Source of the DNA: Salinarimonas rosea DSM 21201
GTDB taxonomy: Bacteria > Pseudomonadota > Alphaproteobacteria > Rhizobiales > Beijerinckiaceae
Assembly: GCF_000429045.1 (NCBI RefSeq)
Contig: NZ_KE386841.1
Coordinates: 101,666-165,665, forward strand
Length of the DNA stretch: 64,000 bases
Direction: 5' to 3'
Numbering within the stretch: position 1 is the first letter of the stretch; each line of letters starts with the position of its first letter. Of this stretch, positions 15,664-24,267 are shown piece after piece. A program made the translations under genes and the position numbers. A model generated the notes under the pieces. It ran no database searches. It saw only the letters and a program-made list of their open reading frames with translations, and was not told where the DNA came from.

Positions 15664-16961
15664 TGGACCCGAACCTGATCCTGCTCCTCGCCTTCGCGGC
15701 GCTGCTCGTCGTCGGAACGCCGATCGCCGTGGCGCTGGGCATCGCCGGCGCCATCGGCATCGTCGTCGGGCTGGATCTCACCGCGCTCGCGATGGTGGGG
15801 ACGAACACCTACAACGCGGTGGCGAAATACCCGCTGATCGCCATCCCGCTCTTCATCCTCACCGGCATGGTGTTCGAGCGCTCCGGGGTCGCGACGCGGC
15901 TCGTCGTCTTCGCGCAGGCGATCGTCGGGCCGCGCCGGGGCGGGCTCGCGCTCGTCGCGGTCCTGGTCTGCCTGATCATGGGCGGCATGTCGGGCTCCGG
16001 CGTCGCCGACGCCGCGGCGGTCGCGACGGTGATGGTGCCGTCCATGCTCAAGGCCGGCTATCCGAAGCCCTTCTCGGCCTCCGTCATCGCCGCCTCGGCG
16101 GCGACCGCGATCCTGATCCCGCCCTCGATCGCGCTCATCGTCTACGCGATCATGGTGCCCGGCGTGGACCTGCGCGCGCTGTTTGCCGCGGGCCTCTTTC
16201 CCGGCCTCTTGGTGGGGCTCGCCATCGCGGTGCCCACCATGATCCTCTCGCGCAAGCACGATTTCGGAGCCCACGAAGGCTTCGCGCGGCCGCCCTTCTG
16301 GGAGAGCCTCTATCGTGCGCTGCCGGGCCTGATGGCGCCCGTCATCATCCTGGGCGGCCTGCGCTCGGGCCTGTTCACGCCCACCGAGACCGCGGTCGTC
16401 GCCGCCGTCTACGGGCTCTTCGTCGGCACGCTGTTCTACCGCACGATGGGGTTCGCCGAGGTCTACCGCTGCTTCGTCGACGCGGCGAAGATCTCGGGCG
16501 TGCTCATGCTGATCATCTCGCTCGCGGGCCTCTTCGCCTGGGCCGGCTCGACGATGGGCGCATTCCGCGCGGCGGCGGACCTGATCATCGCGCTCTCCGC
16601 CTCCGAATGGGTGACGCTCGCCGTCGTCATGGCGCTGCTGCTGCTCGCCGGCATGGTGCTCGACGGGGTGTCGATCTTCCTCATCACGCTGCCGCTCCTC
16701 GTGCCGGTGATGCAGACCTTCGGCTGGTCGCAGGTCTGGTTCGGCGTCGTCATGGCGATCAACATCGCCATCGGCCAGGTGACGCCCCCCGTCGCGGTCA
16801 ACCTGATGGTGACGGCGAAGGTCGCCAACGTGCCGATGGAGGCGACCTTCCGCTGGGTGTTCTGGCTCGTCGGCGCGATGGTGGTCGCGCTCGTGCTGGT
16901 GATCGTTTTCCCCGAGATCGCGCTGTGGCTCCCGCGCGTGCTGGGGTATCGGGTGAGCTGA
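15663..16961 (+). CDS. dctM: TRAP transporter large permease, DctM type
   Basis: 432-residue polytopic membrane protein with about 11-12 hydrophobic segments. DctM landmarks are visible: GMSGSGVADAAAVATVMVPSM (the conserved scoop region), ILIPPSIALIVYA and the repeat-related QVTPPVAVNLMV. The start codon overlaps the dctQ stop (TGATG), which indicates translational coupling. It completes the TRAP system served by the DctP protein two genes upstream. The substrate cannot be read from sequence. Confidence 0.93.
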   Translation: MDPNLILLLAFAALLVVGTPIAVALGIAGAIGIVVGLDLTALAMVGTNTYNAVAKYPLIAIPLFILTGMVFERSGVATRLVVFAQAIVGPRRGGLALVAVLVCLIMGGMSGSGVADAAAVATVMVPSMLKAGYPKPFSASVIAASAATAILIPPSIALIVYAIMVPGVDLRALFAAGLFPGLLVGLAIAVPTMILSRKHDFGAHEGFARPPFWESLYRALPGLMAPVIILGGLRSGLFTPTETAVVAAVYGLFVGTLFYRTMGFAEVYRCFVDAAKISGVLMLIISLAGLFAWAGSTMGAFRAAADLIIALSASEWVTLAVVMALLLLAGMVLDGVSIFLITLPLLVPVMQTFGWSQVWFGVVMAINIAIGQVTPPVAVNLMVTAKVANVPMEATFRWVFWLVGAMVVALVLVIVFPEIALWLPRVLGYRVS

Positions 16962-17019
16962 GATGCGGCGCGCGACGTTACTCGGTCCCCGTATGCTCGA
17001 ACGGGTGAGACCAGTCCTT

Positions 17020-17220
17020 CTCCTTCCCTGTAGGGGAAGGTGGCTCGGCGCAGCCGAGACGGATGGGGCGTGGCGCGAAGCGACACGTTCCGCGAAGCGG
17101 AAATGCACCGCCCGCCGTCAGGCGATGGCGCCCCGGTTTCGGCTGCGCCGAATACGCCTCCGGCGTGCCCCATCCGTCACCGCGCTTCGCGCGGCGCCAC
17201 CTTCCCCTACAGGGAAGGAG
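17020..17220. repeat. About 200-bp inverted-repeat element with 25-bp perfect ends
   Basis: Arms 17020-17044 and 17196-17220 are perfect reverse complements over 25 bases, and each arm itself folds (CTTCCC TGTA GGGGAAG). A second pair, GACGGATGGGGC (17058-17069) and GCCCCATCCGTC (17167-17178), lies inside. It occupies almost the whole gap between dctM and the next gene, with no credible coding sequence. It looks like one of the dispersed palindromic elements common in intergenic DNA of alphaproteobacteria. It could fold the polycistronic mRNA into a long hairpin. Confidence 0.8.
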
Positions 17221-17285
17221 AGTGTCGCGTCCCTCGCTTCGCGCCCTTTCCCGCATCGCACGGCCCACCGGGAGGACAAACCGAG

Positions 17286-19007
17286 ATGACCAACGAGATG
17301 ACCGGCGGCGAGGTGCTCGCGCGGATGCTGCAGGCGCACGGGGCGGGGCCGACCTTCGGGATGGGGGGCTTCCAGCTCCTGCCCTTCTACGACGCCTGCC
17401 GCCGGCTCGGCCTCGCGCACTCGCTCGTCAACGACGAGCGCTGCGGCGCCTTCGCGGCGGACGCCTACGCCAAGGTCTCGGGGCGCGTCGGGCTCGTCGA
17501 CGCGACGCTCGGGCCGGGCGCGACGAACCTCGTCACGGGGCTCGTGGAGGCGCTCAACGCCGGCTCGCCCATCGTCGCCATCGTCGGCGACACGCACCGC
17601 GCCCACTCCTGGAAGAACATGACCCAGGAGGCCCGCCAGGCCGAGATCCTGCGCCCCGCGGTGAAGGAGCTGATCCGTGTCGAGGTGACGGCCCGCCTGC
17701 CGGAGCTGGTGCGCCGTGCCTTCGCGGTCGCGACCACCGGACGGCCGGGGCCGGTGGCGCTGATCGTGCCCGAGGACGTCTGCCACGACACGCTCGCCGT
17801 CGATCCCGAGAGCCTCGTCGCCGCCACCCGCTACCGGATGGCGCCGGCGCTCCGCGCGCGCCCCGACGCGCACGCGCTGGCGGAAGCCGCCGCGCTGCTG
17901 GCCGGCGCCGAGCGACCGCTGATCCTCGCGGGCGGGGGCGTCCACATCTCGCGGGCGGCGCACGCGCTCCAGGCTTTCGCCGAGCGCTTTCAGATCCCGG
18001 TCGCGCACACGATGTCCGGCAAGGGCGCGATCGCCTGCTCGTCGCGCCTCTCGGCGGGGCTGTTCGGGCGCTACGACCGCATCGCCAACGGCATGATCGC
18101 CGAGGCGGACGTGCTGCTGGCCATCGGCTGCAAGCTCGGCGAGATCGCGACGAAGCGCTATACCGTGCCGCCGCCGGGCAAGACCCTGATCCATCTCGAC
18201 ATCGTGGCCGAGGAGATCGACCGCACCTATCCCGCCGCCGTGGCGCTGTGGGGCGACGCGAAGGCCGGAATCAATGCGTTGAACGACGCACTCGCGGGCA
18301 AGTCGCCGCCGCCGGCGCGCTCCGCCTGGGGCGACCAGGTCGTCACCCGCATGGCGGCGTGGCGCGAGAGCGCGCGCGAGCGGCTCGAGAGCGCGGAGGT
18401 GCCGGTCTCCATGGGCCGCCTGATGGGCGAGCTCAACCGCCTCCTGCCCGGCGACGCCGTCCTCGTCGCCGACGGCGGCTTCGCCGCGCATTGGGGCGGG
18501 CTGCTGTTCGACCAGAGGCAGGCGGGCCGGGGCTTCCTGCCCGATCGCGGCTTCGCCTCCATCGGCTACGGGCTTCCCGGCGCGATGGGCGCGAAGCTCG
18601 CGGCGCCCGAGCGGCCGGTGATGGCGATCACCGGCGACGGCGGCTTCAACATGGTGCTGGGCGAGCTCGAGACCGCCCGGCGCATGGGTCTCGCGGTAAC
18701 GATCATCGTCGTCAACAACGCCGCCTCGGGGTACGTGAAGGCGCTCCAGCACCTGATGTACGGGGAGGGCGCCTACCAGTCGTCCGATCTCGCGGAGACG
18801 AACTACGCCCGCGTCGCCGAGGCGATGGGCTGCAGGGGCGCGCGCGTCGAGACGCCGGACGCGCTCGCTCCGGCGCTGAAGCAGGGCCTGGCGAACACGG
18901 ACGGGCCCTTCGTCGTCGACCTCGTCGTCACCCGCGATCCCGCGAAGATGCTTCCCGCCGCCGACAGCCGTGCGGTCCAGGTGAAGAAGGGCGACCGTGT
19001 CGCCTGA
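17286..19007 (+). CDS. ThDP-binding enzyme, acetolactate-synthase-like
   Basis: 573-residue enzyme of the pyruvate oxidase/acetolactate synthase/decarboxylase superfamily. The N-terminal PYR domain has the cofactor-activating Glu, E51, in NDERCGAFAADAYAK. A central transhydrogenase-like domain (LILAGGGVHISRA...) follows. The C-terminal PP domain has ITGDGGFNMVLGELETA and VVNNAASGY, the ThDP/Mg motif. FAD-site or acetolactate-synthase-specific residues cannot be assigned, so decarboxylase, carboligase or acetyltransferase activity are all open. The ribosome-binding site GGGAGGACAAACCGAG precedes ATG 17286. The next gene starts inside its 3' end. Together with the E1 pair this is a second ThDP enzyme in one cluster. 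Confidence 0.88.
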   Translation: MTNEMTGGEVLARMLQAHGAGPTFGMGGFQLLPFYDACRRLGLAHSLVNDERCGAFAADAYAKVSGRVGLVDATLGPGATNLVTGLVEALNAGSPIVAIVGDTHRAHSWKNMTQEARQAEILRPAVKELIRVEVTARLPELVRRAFAVATTGRPGPVALIVPEDVCHDTLAVDPESLVAATRYRMAPALRARPDAHALAEAAALLAGAERPLILAGGGVHISRAAHALQAFAERFQIPVAHTMSGKGAIACSSRLSAGLFGRYDRIANGMIAEADVLLAIGCKLGEIATKRYTVPPPGKTLIHLDIVAEEIDRTYPAAVALWGDAKAGINALNDALAGKSPPPARSAWGDQVVTRMAAWRESARERLESAEVPVSMGRLMGELNRLLPGDAVLVADGGFAAHWGGLLFDQRQAGRGFLPDRGFASIGYGLPGAMGAKLAAPERPVMAITGDGGFNMVLGELETARRMGLAVTIIVVNNAASGYVKALQHLMYGEGAYQSSDLAETNYARVAEAMGCRGARVETPDALAPALKQGLANTDGPFVVDLVVTRDPAKMLPAADSRAVQVKKGDRVA

Positions 19008-19794
19008 GATCCTCCTCGCCGACACGATCACCCGCCTGCCGGAGGGCGCGGCGGGTGCGGTCGTCGTGAGCGGCTCGCACGGGGGCGTCTACGCGGCCTA
19101 CGTCGCGCGGCGGGACGGCGTGCGGGCCGTGATCCTCAACGATGCGGGGGTGGGCAAGGATGCGGCCGGCATCGGCGGCCTCGCCTGGCTCGACGCCGCC
19201 GGCATGGCGGCGGCGACGGTCTCCGCGGCGTCGGCCGACATCGGGGACGCCGCCGACACGCTCGCGCGCGGCGTCGTCTCGCACGCCAATGCGCGTGCCG
19301 CCGCGCTCGGGGTCGCGCCGGGCATGGCTTGCCGCGAGGCGGCCGCGCGGCTCGCGGCGGCGCCGATGCCCGACGGCCCGTTCGCGTCCCTCGACGAGAC
19401 GCGCCGCGTCGAGACGCCGCCCGGCGCGCGCCGGCCGCTCGTCCTCGTCGACAGCGCGGCGCTGGTGCGGGCGGTCGAGGATCGGGGCGCGGTCGTGGTG
19501 ACGGGCTCGCACGGGGCGCTCTTCGGCGGCGACCCGATGAACGCGCTCAAGGCGGACGCCGGGCTGGCGCTGTTCAACGACGCGGGCGGCGGCATCGGCA
19601 CCACGCGGCTTCCGGCGCTCGAGGCGCGCGGCATCGCCGCCGCCACCGTCGCCGCGGCCAGCGCGCGGATCGGCGAGGCGTGCTCGACGCTGGACGAGGG
19701 GATCGTCTCCGCGCTCAACGGCCGTGCGGCGGCGCTCGGCGGGCACGTGGGCATGCGCGCGCGCGACCTCGTCGCGCTGGCCCTGCTGGCGTGA
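18997..19794 (+). CDS. Unrecognised protein built from two internal repeats
   Basis: 265 residues from GTG 18997, overlapping the ThDP-enzyme stop by 11 bases, so probably translationally coupled. It has no signal peptide or membrane helix. The protein contains two similar halves. Residues 21-105 have AVVVSGSHGG, VILNDAGVG, GMAAATVSAASADIG and VSHANARAAALG. Residues 165-248 have AVVVTGSHGA, LFNDAGGGI, GIAAATVAAASARIG and VSALNGRAAALG. The shared GSHG and NDAG motifs in loops after strands suggest an alpha/beta fold with a phosphate- or metal-binding site in each half. I do not recognise a family. Context suggests it works with the ThDP enzyme or on its product. Confidence 0.8.
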   Translation: MSPEILLADTITRLPEGAAGAVVVSGSHGGVYAAYVARRDGVRAVILNDAGVGKDAAGIGGLAWLDAAGMAAATVSAASADIGDAADTLARGVVSHANARAAALGVAPGMACREAAARLAAAPMPDGPFASLDETRRVETPPGARRPLVLVDSAALVRAVEDRGAVVVTGSHGALFGGDPMNALKADAGLALFNDAGGGIGTTRLPALEARGIAAATVAAASARIGEACSTLDEGIVSALNGRAAALGGHVGMRARDLVALALLA

Positions 19795-19815
19795 GCCGCC
19801 TCGATCCGCGAAGGC

Positions 19816-20781
19816 TCAGTGCGCGGGGCCGAGCGGCGGCGCGGCGATCTCCACCGGCGCCGGTGCCAGGGCCTGCGCCGGCTGCGGCAGGGCCGGCCCC
19901 GAGCGGAAGGATTCCCACAGCTCGACGACGAGCGCGTCGAGCCCCTGGGCCGAGCGCGGCCGCCAGCTCGGCCGGCGGCGCAGGGACACGGGGATGTCGG
20001 GAAGCGGCGGCAGGCCGGCGACGCCGTCGAGCGGCCGGATGCCCGCATAGGCCTGGAAGTTCGGCAGGACGGTGAGCCCCAGATTGACGCGCACCGCCGC
20101 GCGCAGCGCCGAGAGGTCCTCGCTCTCGTGCACGCAGCGCCACGGCACGGCCTCGCGCTCGAGCGCCGCGACCGCGAGCTGGCGAATGCCGCAGGGCGCG
20201 CGGAAGAGGACGAGCGGCAGGTCCCGCTCGACGTCCGCACCCACGGCTCCCGCCTCGCCGGCCTCCGCGCCGAACCAGGCGAGCGGGGCGACCTGCAGGC
20301 GCGTCGTCCCCGGGCCCTCGAGCGGCTCGCCGACGAGGAGCGCGAGATGCAGGCGCCCGTCGTCGACCTGCTCGGCCAGCGGCTGGCTGCGCCCCACCTT
20401 CACCACGAGCTGGACGTTCGGGTAGCGCTCGTGCACCGCTGCGATGACGAGCGGCAGCAGTGCCTCGGAGAAGTGCTCGGGCATGCCGAGGTTGACGATC
20501 TCGCGCGGCTCCTCCTCGACGAAGCGGCGATAGAGGTCGTCGTTGAGCTCGAGCATGCGCCGCGCATAGCCGAGCAGCAGCTCGCCCTGCGCGGTGAGGA
20601 CGAGGCTGCGCCCCTCGCGCCGGAAGAGCGGCCGCCCGAGCATCTCCTCGAGCCGCTTCATCTGCTGGCTCATCGCCGGCTGGGTGATCGCCAGCGTGTC
20701 GGCGGCGCGGGCGAAGCCCCCCGTCTCGACGACGGCGACGAAGCTGCGCAGGAGCTGCGTGTCGATGTTCACCCGACGCAT
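19816..20781 (-). CDS. LysR-family transcription regulator
   Basis: 321-residue LysR regulator. The winged helix-turn-helix is at about residues 6-65 (QLLRSFVAVVETGGFARAAD, TQPAMSQQMKRLEEMLG). A LysR substrate-binding domain follows (about 95-300), with an Ala/Pro-rich C-terminal tail. It is divergent from the EamA transporter gene across 206 bases and convergent with the duplicated-domain gene. By the usual LysR layout it most likely controls the EamA-cupin-CoA-transferase genes rather than the TRAP cluster. No clear T-N11-A operator was picked out. Confidence 0.93.
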   Translation of the reverse strand: MRRVNIDTQLLRSFVAVVETGGFARAADTLAITQPAMSQQMKRLEEMLGRPLFRREGRSLVLTAQGELLLGYARRMLELNDDLYRRFVEEEPREIVNLGMPEHFSEALLPLVIAAVHERYPNVQLVVKVGRSQPLAEQVDDGRLHLALLVGEPLEGPGTTRLQVAPLAWFGAEAGEAGAVGADVERDLPLVLFRAPCGIRQLAVAALEREAVPWRCVHESEDLSALRAAVRVNLGLTVLPNFQAYAGIRPLDGVAGLPPLPDIPVSLRRRPSWRPRSAQGLDALVVELWESFRSGPALPQPAQALAPAPVEIAAPPLGPAH

Positions 20782-20987
20782 AGTCTCCGCCTACGAAGCG
20801 ACCAACGGAAGATTTTACCGCCACGCTCGATACATGGCTAACAGGCGGCCGTCCGCAATGCGGGAAAGCGCGTAGGGCGGCGCGGGCGGATCGATAAGCG
20901 CGATGCATGTGCGGAATAGGGAGAAGTCGTTTTCGCTTTCGCTCCGGCGAGCGCAGGCTCCACGCATCCGAAAACGGGAGACGAGCC

Positions 20988-21956
20988 GTGAATACGCAAT
21001 CCACCCCGCGCATCGCCTCGATCCAGGCCTCCTCCTTGCCGATGATCTTCATCGTACTGTGGAGCTCGGGCTACATCGGCGGCGCCATCGGCATCCTCTA
21101 CGCCGAGCCCTTCACCATGACCTTCCTGCGCTTCGCGCTGGCGGGCCTGATCATGCTGGCCTTCGCGCTGGCCACCCGCACGCCGATGCCGTCCGGCCTC
21201 GGCCAGCTCGGCCACATGGCCGTCGTCGGCTTCTTCATGCAGGCCCTGCAGTTCGGCGGGCTCTACGCCGGGATGAAGGCCGGCGTGCCGGCCGGCCAGT
21301 CGGCGCTGATCGTCGGCCTGATGCCCGTCGTCGTCGGCCTCCTTGCGGGTCCCCTGCTCGGCGAGCGGGTCGGCTGGCGTCAATGGATCGGGCTCGCGCT
21401 CGGGCTCCTCGGGGTCGTGTTCGTCCTCGCCGAGAAGGTCGGCGTCGGCATGGCCGCGCTCGGCGGCTACGCCTACACGCTCGCGGCGCTGTTCGGCATT
21501 ACGGCCGGCACGCTCTACCAGAAGAAGTTCTGCGGCGGGTTCGACCTGCGCACCACCGGCTTCGTGCAGATGACGATCGGCGCCGTGGTGATGCTGATCG
21601 CGGCCTGGACCACGGAGAGCATGGTCATCGACTGGACACCGGCCTTCATCGCCTCGGTCGTCTGGCTCGCGGTGATGAACTCCATCGGCGCGCTGATGCT
21701 GCTCTACCTCATGATCCGCCGCGGCGAGGCGACCAAGGTCGCGAGCCTGTTCTTCCTCATCCCGCCGGTCACCCAGATCATGGCCTCCGCCATGCTCGGC
21801 GAGATCCCCACCCCTCTGGCCATGGTCGGCTTCGGCCTCGCCTCGCTCGGCGTGTGGCTCGCCAACAGGCCGATGCCGAAGGCGACCGCCGCGACCGCGC
21901 CGAAGGTGGTGGACCCGGCGGCCGAGCCCGAGGCCGCCGCCCGCCCCGTCGCCTGA
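20988..21956 (+). CDS. EamA/DMT-family membrane transporter
   Basis: 322-residue protein with about 10 hydrophobic helices in two EamA repeats (about residues 15-140 and 160-290). FIVLWSSGYIGGAIGILYAEPFTMTFLRFALA is the family opening, here split over the first two helices. Members export amino acids, nucleobases or other metabolites. GTG 20988 follows GGGAGACGAGCC; the open frame continues upstream to 20907 without family character. The hydrophilic C-terminus is Ala/Pro/Glu-rich. It is divergent from the LysR gene and upstream of a cupin gene. Confidence 0.9.
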   Translation: MNTQSTPRIASIQASSLPMIFIVLWSSGYIGGAIGILYAEPFTMTFLRFALAGLIMLAFALATRTPMPSGLGQLGHMAVVGFFMQALQFGGLYAGMKAGVPAGQSALIVGLMPVVVGLLAGPLLGERVGWRQWIGLALGLLGVVFVLAEKVGVGMAALGGYAYTLAALFGITAGTLYQKKFCGGFDLRTTGFVQMTIGAVVMLIAAWTTESMVIDWTPAFIASVVWLAVMNSIGALMLLYLMIRRGEATKVASLFFLIPPVTQIMASAMLGEIPTPLAMVGFGLASLGVWLANRPMPKATAATAPKVVDPAAEPEAAARPVA

Positions 21957-22105
21957 GGCGCCTCGCCCCGAGCCTCGGCTCGCGGCCCGAGACACCGGTG
22001 CCCGGCCCGCTTCGGGCACCGCCGGACACCCTCCTCGATCCCTCATCGTTCGATCCACCCCGCGGCGGCGCCAGAGCGCGTCCCGAGAACCGAAGGAACA
22101 CTCCC

Positions 22106-22528
22106 ATGCGCGGTCCCCAGATCATCTCCGAGATCCTCTCCGGCGGCCTCGATCACCTGGTCTTCGAGACCTACGACCAGCCCGGCCGCGAGGGCGTCGA
22201 GATCCACCGCCTCTACGACACGACGGACACGGGTCCGGTCGGCCCCGCGGCGGCGATCGTCCGCTACCGGCCCGGCGCGCAGGTCCAGCGCCACATCCAC
22301 CCCGGCTACGAGCTGATCTTCGTGATCGAGGGCGAGCTCATCAACGACGCCGGGCGCCATCCCGCGGGCACCCTCGAGATCTGCCCGCCCGGCTCCAGCC
22401 ACGCCCTCGGGTCGGAAAAGGGCTGCACCTTCCTCGTCATCTGGGAGCAGCCGGTGATGCTCGCCAAGCATGCGGCGACCCACCAGGCCCCCGCCGTCGA
22501 CACCAACGCGCTCGTCGCGGCGCACTGA
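22106..22528 (+). CDS. Small cupin-domain protein
   Basis: 140-residue single cupin. Motif 1 is visible as RHIHPGYELIFVIEGEL with metal ligands H63, H65 and E69. Motif 2 gives PPGSSHALG with the fourth His. It resembles ChrR-like or quercetinase-like cupins that bind a metal and may act as sensor or isomerase. ATG 22106 follows GAAGGAAC. It is 149 bases after the EamA gene and 30 bases before the CoA-transferase gene, so probably part of the same unit. Confidence 0.85.
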   Translation: MRGPQIISEILSGGLDHLVFETYDQPGREGVEIHRLYDTTDTGPVGPAAAIVRYRPGAQVQRHIHPGYELIFVIEGELINDAGRHPAGTLEICPPGSSHALGSEKGCTFLVIWEQPVMLAKHAATHQAPAVDTNALVAAH

Positions 22529-22558
22529 CCGGCCACGCCGGAGAAAGGGAGCGGGACC

Positions 22559-24079
22559 ATGCGCATCGTGACCGCGACGCAAGCGGCCGGCCTCGTTCCC
22601 GACGGGGCGACGGTCATCCCCGGGGGCTTCGGGTGCTGCGGCAACCCGGAAGCCGTCCTCAAGGCCCTCGGCGCGCGCTTTCGCGCCGAGGGCCGGCCCC
22701 GGAACCTCACCCTGCTGTTCGCGGCGGGGCCGGGCGACCGGGGCGAGCGCGGGCTCAACCACCTGGCCCAGGAGGGCCTCGTCTCCCGCGCCATCGGCGG
22801 CTTCTGGGGCTTCGCCCCGAAGCTCGGCCGGCTCGCCGAGGCCGAGGCGCTGGAGGCGCACAACTGGCCGCAGGGCGTGGTGAGCCACCTCTTTCGCGCC
22901 ATGGCGGCGAGGCTCCCCGGCATCGCCTCGCGGGTGGGCCTCGAGACGTTCGTCGATCCGGACCAGGAAGGCGGGCGCATGAACGCCCGCGCGGCCCGGG
23001 GCCTCGTGCGCAAGACGCGCATGCAGGGGCGATCCTACCTGCTCTACCCCGCGCTCAGGGCGGACGTCGCCATCATCCGAGGCACGCGGGCGGACCGCAA
23101 CGGCAACATCTGCATGGACCGGGAAGTGTCCTTCCAGGACGCGCTGTCCCAGGCCCAGGCCGCGCACAATTCCGGCGGCATCGTCATCGCCCAGGTGGCG
23201 GATGTGACGGACGCGCGCCTCGATCCGCACGCGGTCTCGGTGCCGGGCTGCCTGGTCGACTACATCGTCGTGGCCGACCCCGAGGACCACATGCAGACCT
23301 GGGCCGAGGCCTTCAACCCCGCCTATGTCGGCGGCGAGGAGGCCGCGCCCGAAGGCGAGGCGGTGCTCTCGCCGCTCGTGCGCCGGATCATCGCCCGGCG
23401 CGCCGCGCGCGAACTCGCGCACCACCCCGGCGCGATCGTCAACCTGGGGATCGGCATCCCCGCCGAGATCGGGCGCGCGGCGGCCGAGGCGGGCCTGCGG
23501 GACTTCACGCTGACCATCGAATCGGGCCAGTTCGGCGGCGTGCCGGCCTCCGGCCTCTCCTTCGGAGCCGCCGCGAACCCGCAGGCCAAGATCGACCAGG
23601 CCGCGCTCTTCGATCTCTACGACGGCGGCGGCCTCGACATCGCCTTCCTCGGCTTCGCCGAGGCCGACAGCCGGGGCAACGTCAACGTCAGCCGCTTCCA
23701 GGGCCGCATGCCCGGCATCGGCGGCTTCGCCAACATCTCCGGCGCGGCCAAGCGCGTCGTCTTCTGCGGATCGCTCACCGCCGAGGGGCTCGAGGTGGAG
23801 GCCGGCGCCGGGCGTCTGGCGATCCGCCGCGAGGGACGCACGCGCAAGCTGCTGCGGCGGCTCGACACGATCAGCTTCAACGGCCCGCTGGCGGAGAGCG
23901 ACGGACGACAGGTCACGTTCGTCACGGAGCGGGCGGTGTTCGAGCTGGTCCATGGCTGCCTCCGGCTGACGGAGGTCGCGCCCGGCATCGACGTGCGCCG
24001 CGACATCGTCGAGCAGATCGAGGCGGGCATCGTCATCGGGCAAGAGCTGAAGACGATGGATCCGGCCCTGTTCCATTGA
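22559..24079 (+). CDS. Acyl-CoA:acetate/3-ketoacid CoA-transferase (fused alpha-beta type)
   Basis: 506-residue family I CoA-transferase with alpha and beta halves in one chain, like propionate CoA-transferase (Pct) and YdiF. The N-terminal half has GATVIPGGFGCCGNPEAVLKAL. The C-terminal half carries the catalytic Glu E321 in LTIESGQFGGVPASG. NLGIGIPAEIG is the family's oxyanion/CoA loop. It transfers CoA between short-chain carboxylates. A GAGAAAGGGAGCGGGACC leader precedes ATG 22559. It ends the EamA-cupin-CoA-transferase set; no terminator stands out. Confidence 0.9.
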   Translation: MRIVTATQAAGLVPDGATVIPGGFGCCGNPEAVLKALGARFRAEGRPRNLTLLFAAGPGDRGERGLNHLAQEGLVSRAIGGFWGFAPKLGRLAEAEALEAHNWPQGVVSHLFRAMAARLPGIASRVGLETFVDPDQEGGRMNARAARGLVRKTRMQGRSYLLYPALRADVAIIRGTRADRNGNICMDREVSFQDALSQAQAAHNSGGIVIAQVADVTDARLDPHAVSVPGCLVDYIVVADPEDHMQTWAEAFNPAYVGGEEAAPEGEAVLSPLVRRIIARRAARELAHHPGAIVNLGIGIPAEIGRAAAEAGLRDFTLTIESGQFGGVPASGLSFGAAANPQAKIDQAALFDLYDGGGLDIAFLGFAEADSRGNVNVSRFQGRMPGIGGFANISGAAKRVVFCGSLTAEGLEVEAGAGRLAIRREGRTRKLLRRLDTISFNGPLAESDGRQVTFVTERAVFELVHGCLRLTEVAPGIDVRRDIVEQIEAGIVIGQELKTMDPALFH

Positions 24080-24179
24080 TCCACCTGCAATCGAGCAACG
24101 TAGAGGCGAAAGAAGCGGTCGGAAACGGCGGCCGATTCTTTCGTTTACGTGCAGCAGAACCATTTTCGCAAGCCGAGTG

Positions 24180-24267
24180 ACTGCCGCTTATGGATCGAAT
24201 AAATTAATCTGCAGTTATTTTATGTACAGCATTGGGTTTCAATAATTCGGCAAACACGGAGGGTTAC
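24180..24267 (+). promoter_or_regulatory. AT-rich promoter region of the FAD/NAD(P)-binding protein gene
   Basis: An unusually AT-rich stretch (ATAAATTAAT, TTATTTTATG, TCAATAATTC) in this GC-rich window, immediately before the ribosome-binding site CGGAGGG at 24257-24263. It probably contains the promoter, but no single -35/-10 pair is convincing. Confidence 0.45.

Noticed and set aside
17040-17285. Upstream extension of the ThDP-enzyme frame through the inverted-repeat element
   Set aside because: The residues are translations of the repeat, and a proper ribosome-binding site precedes ATG 17286.
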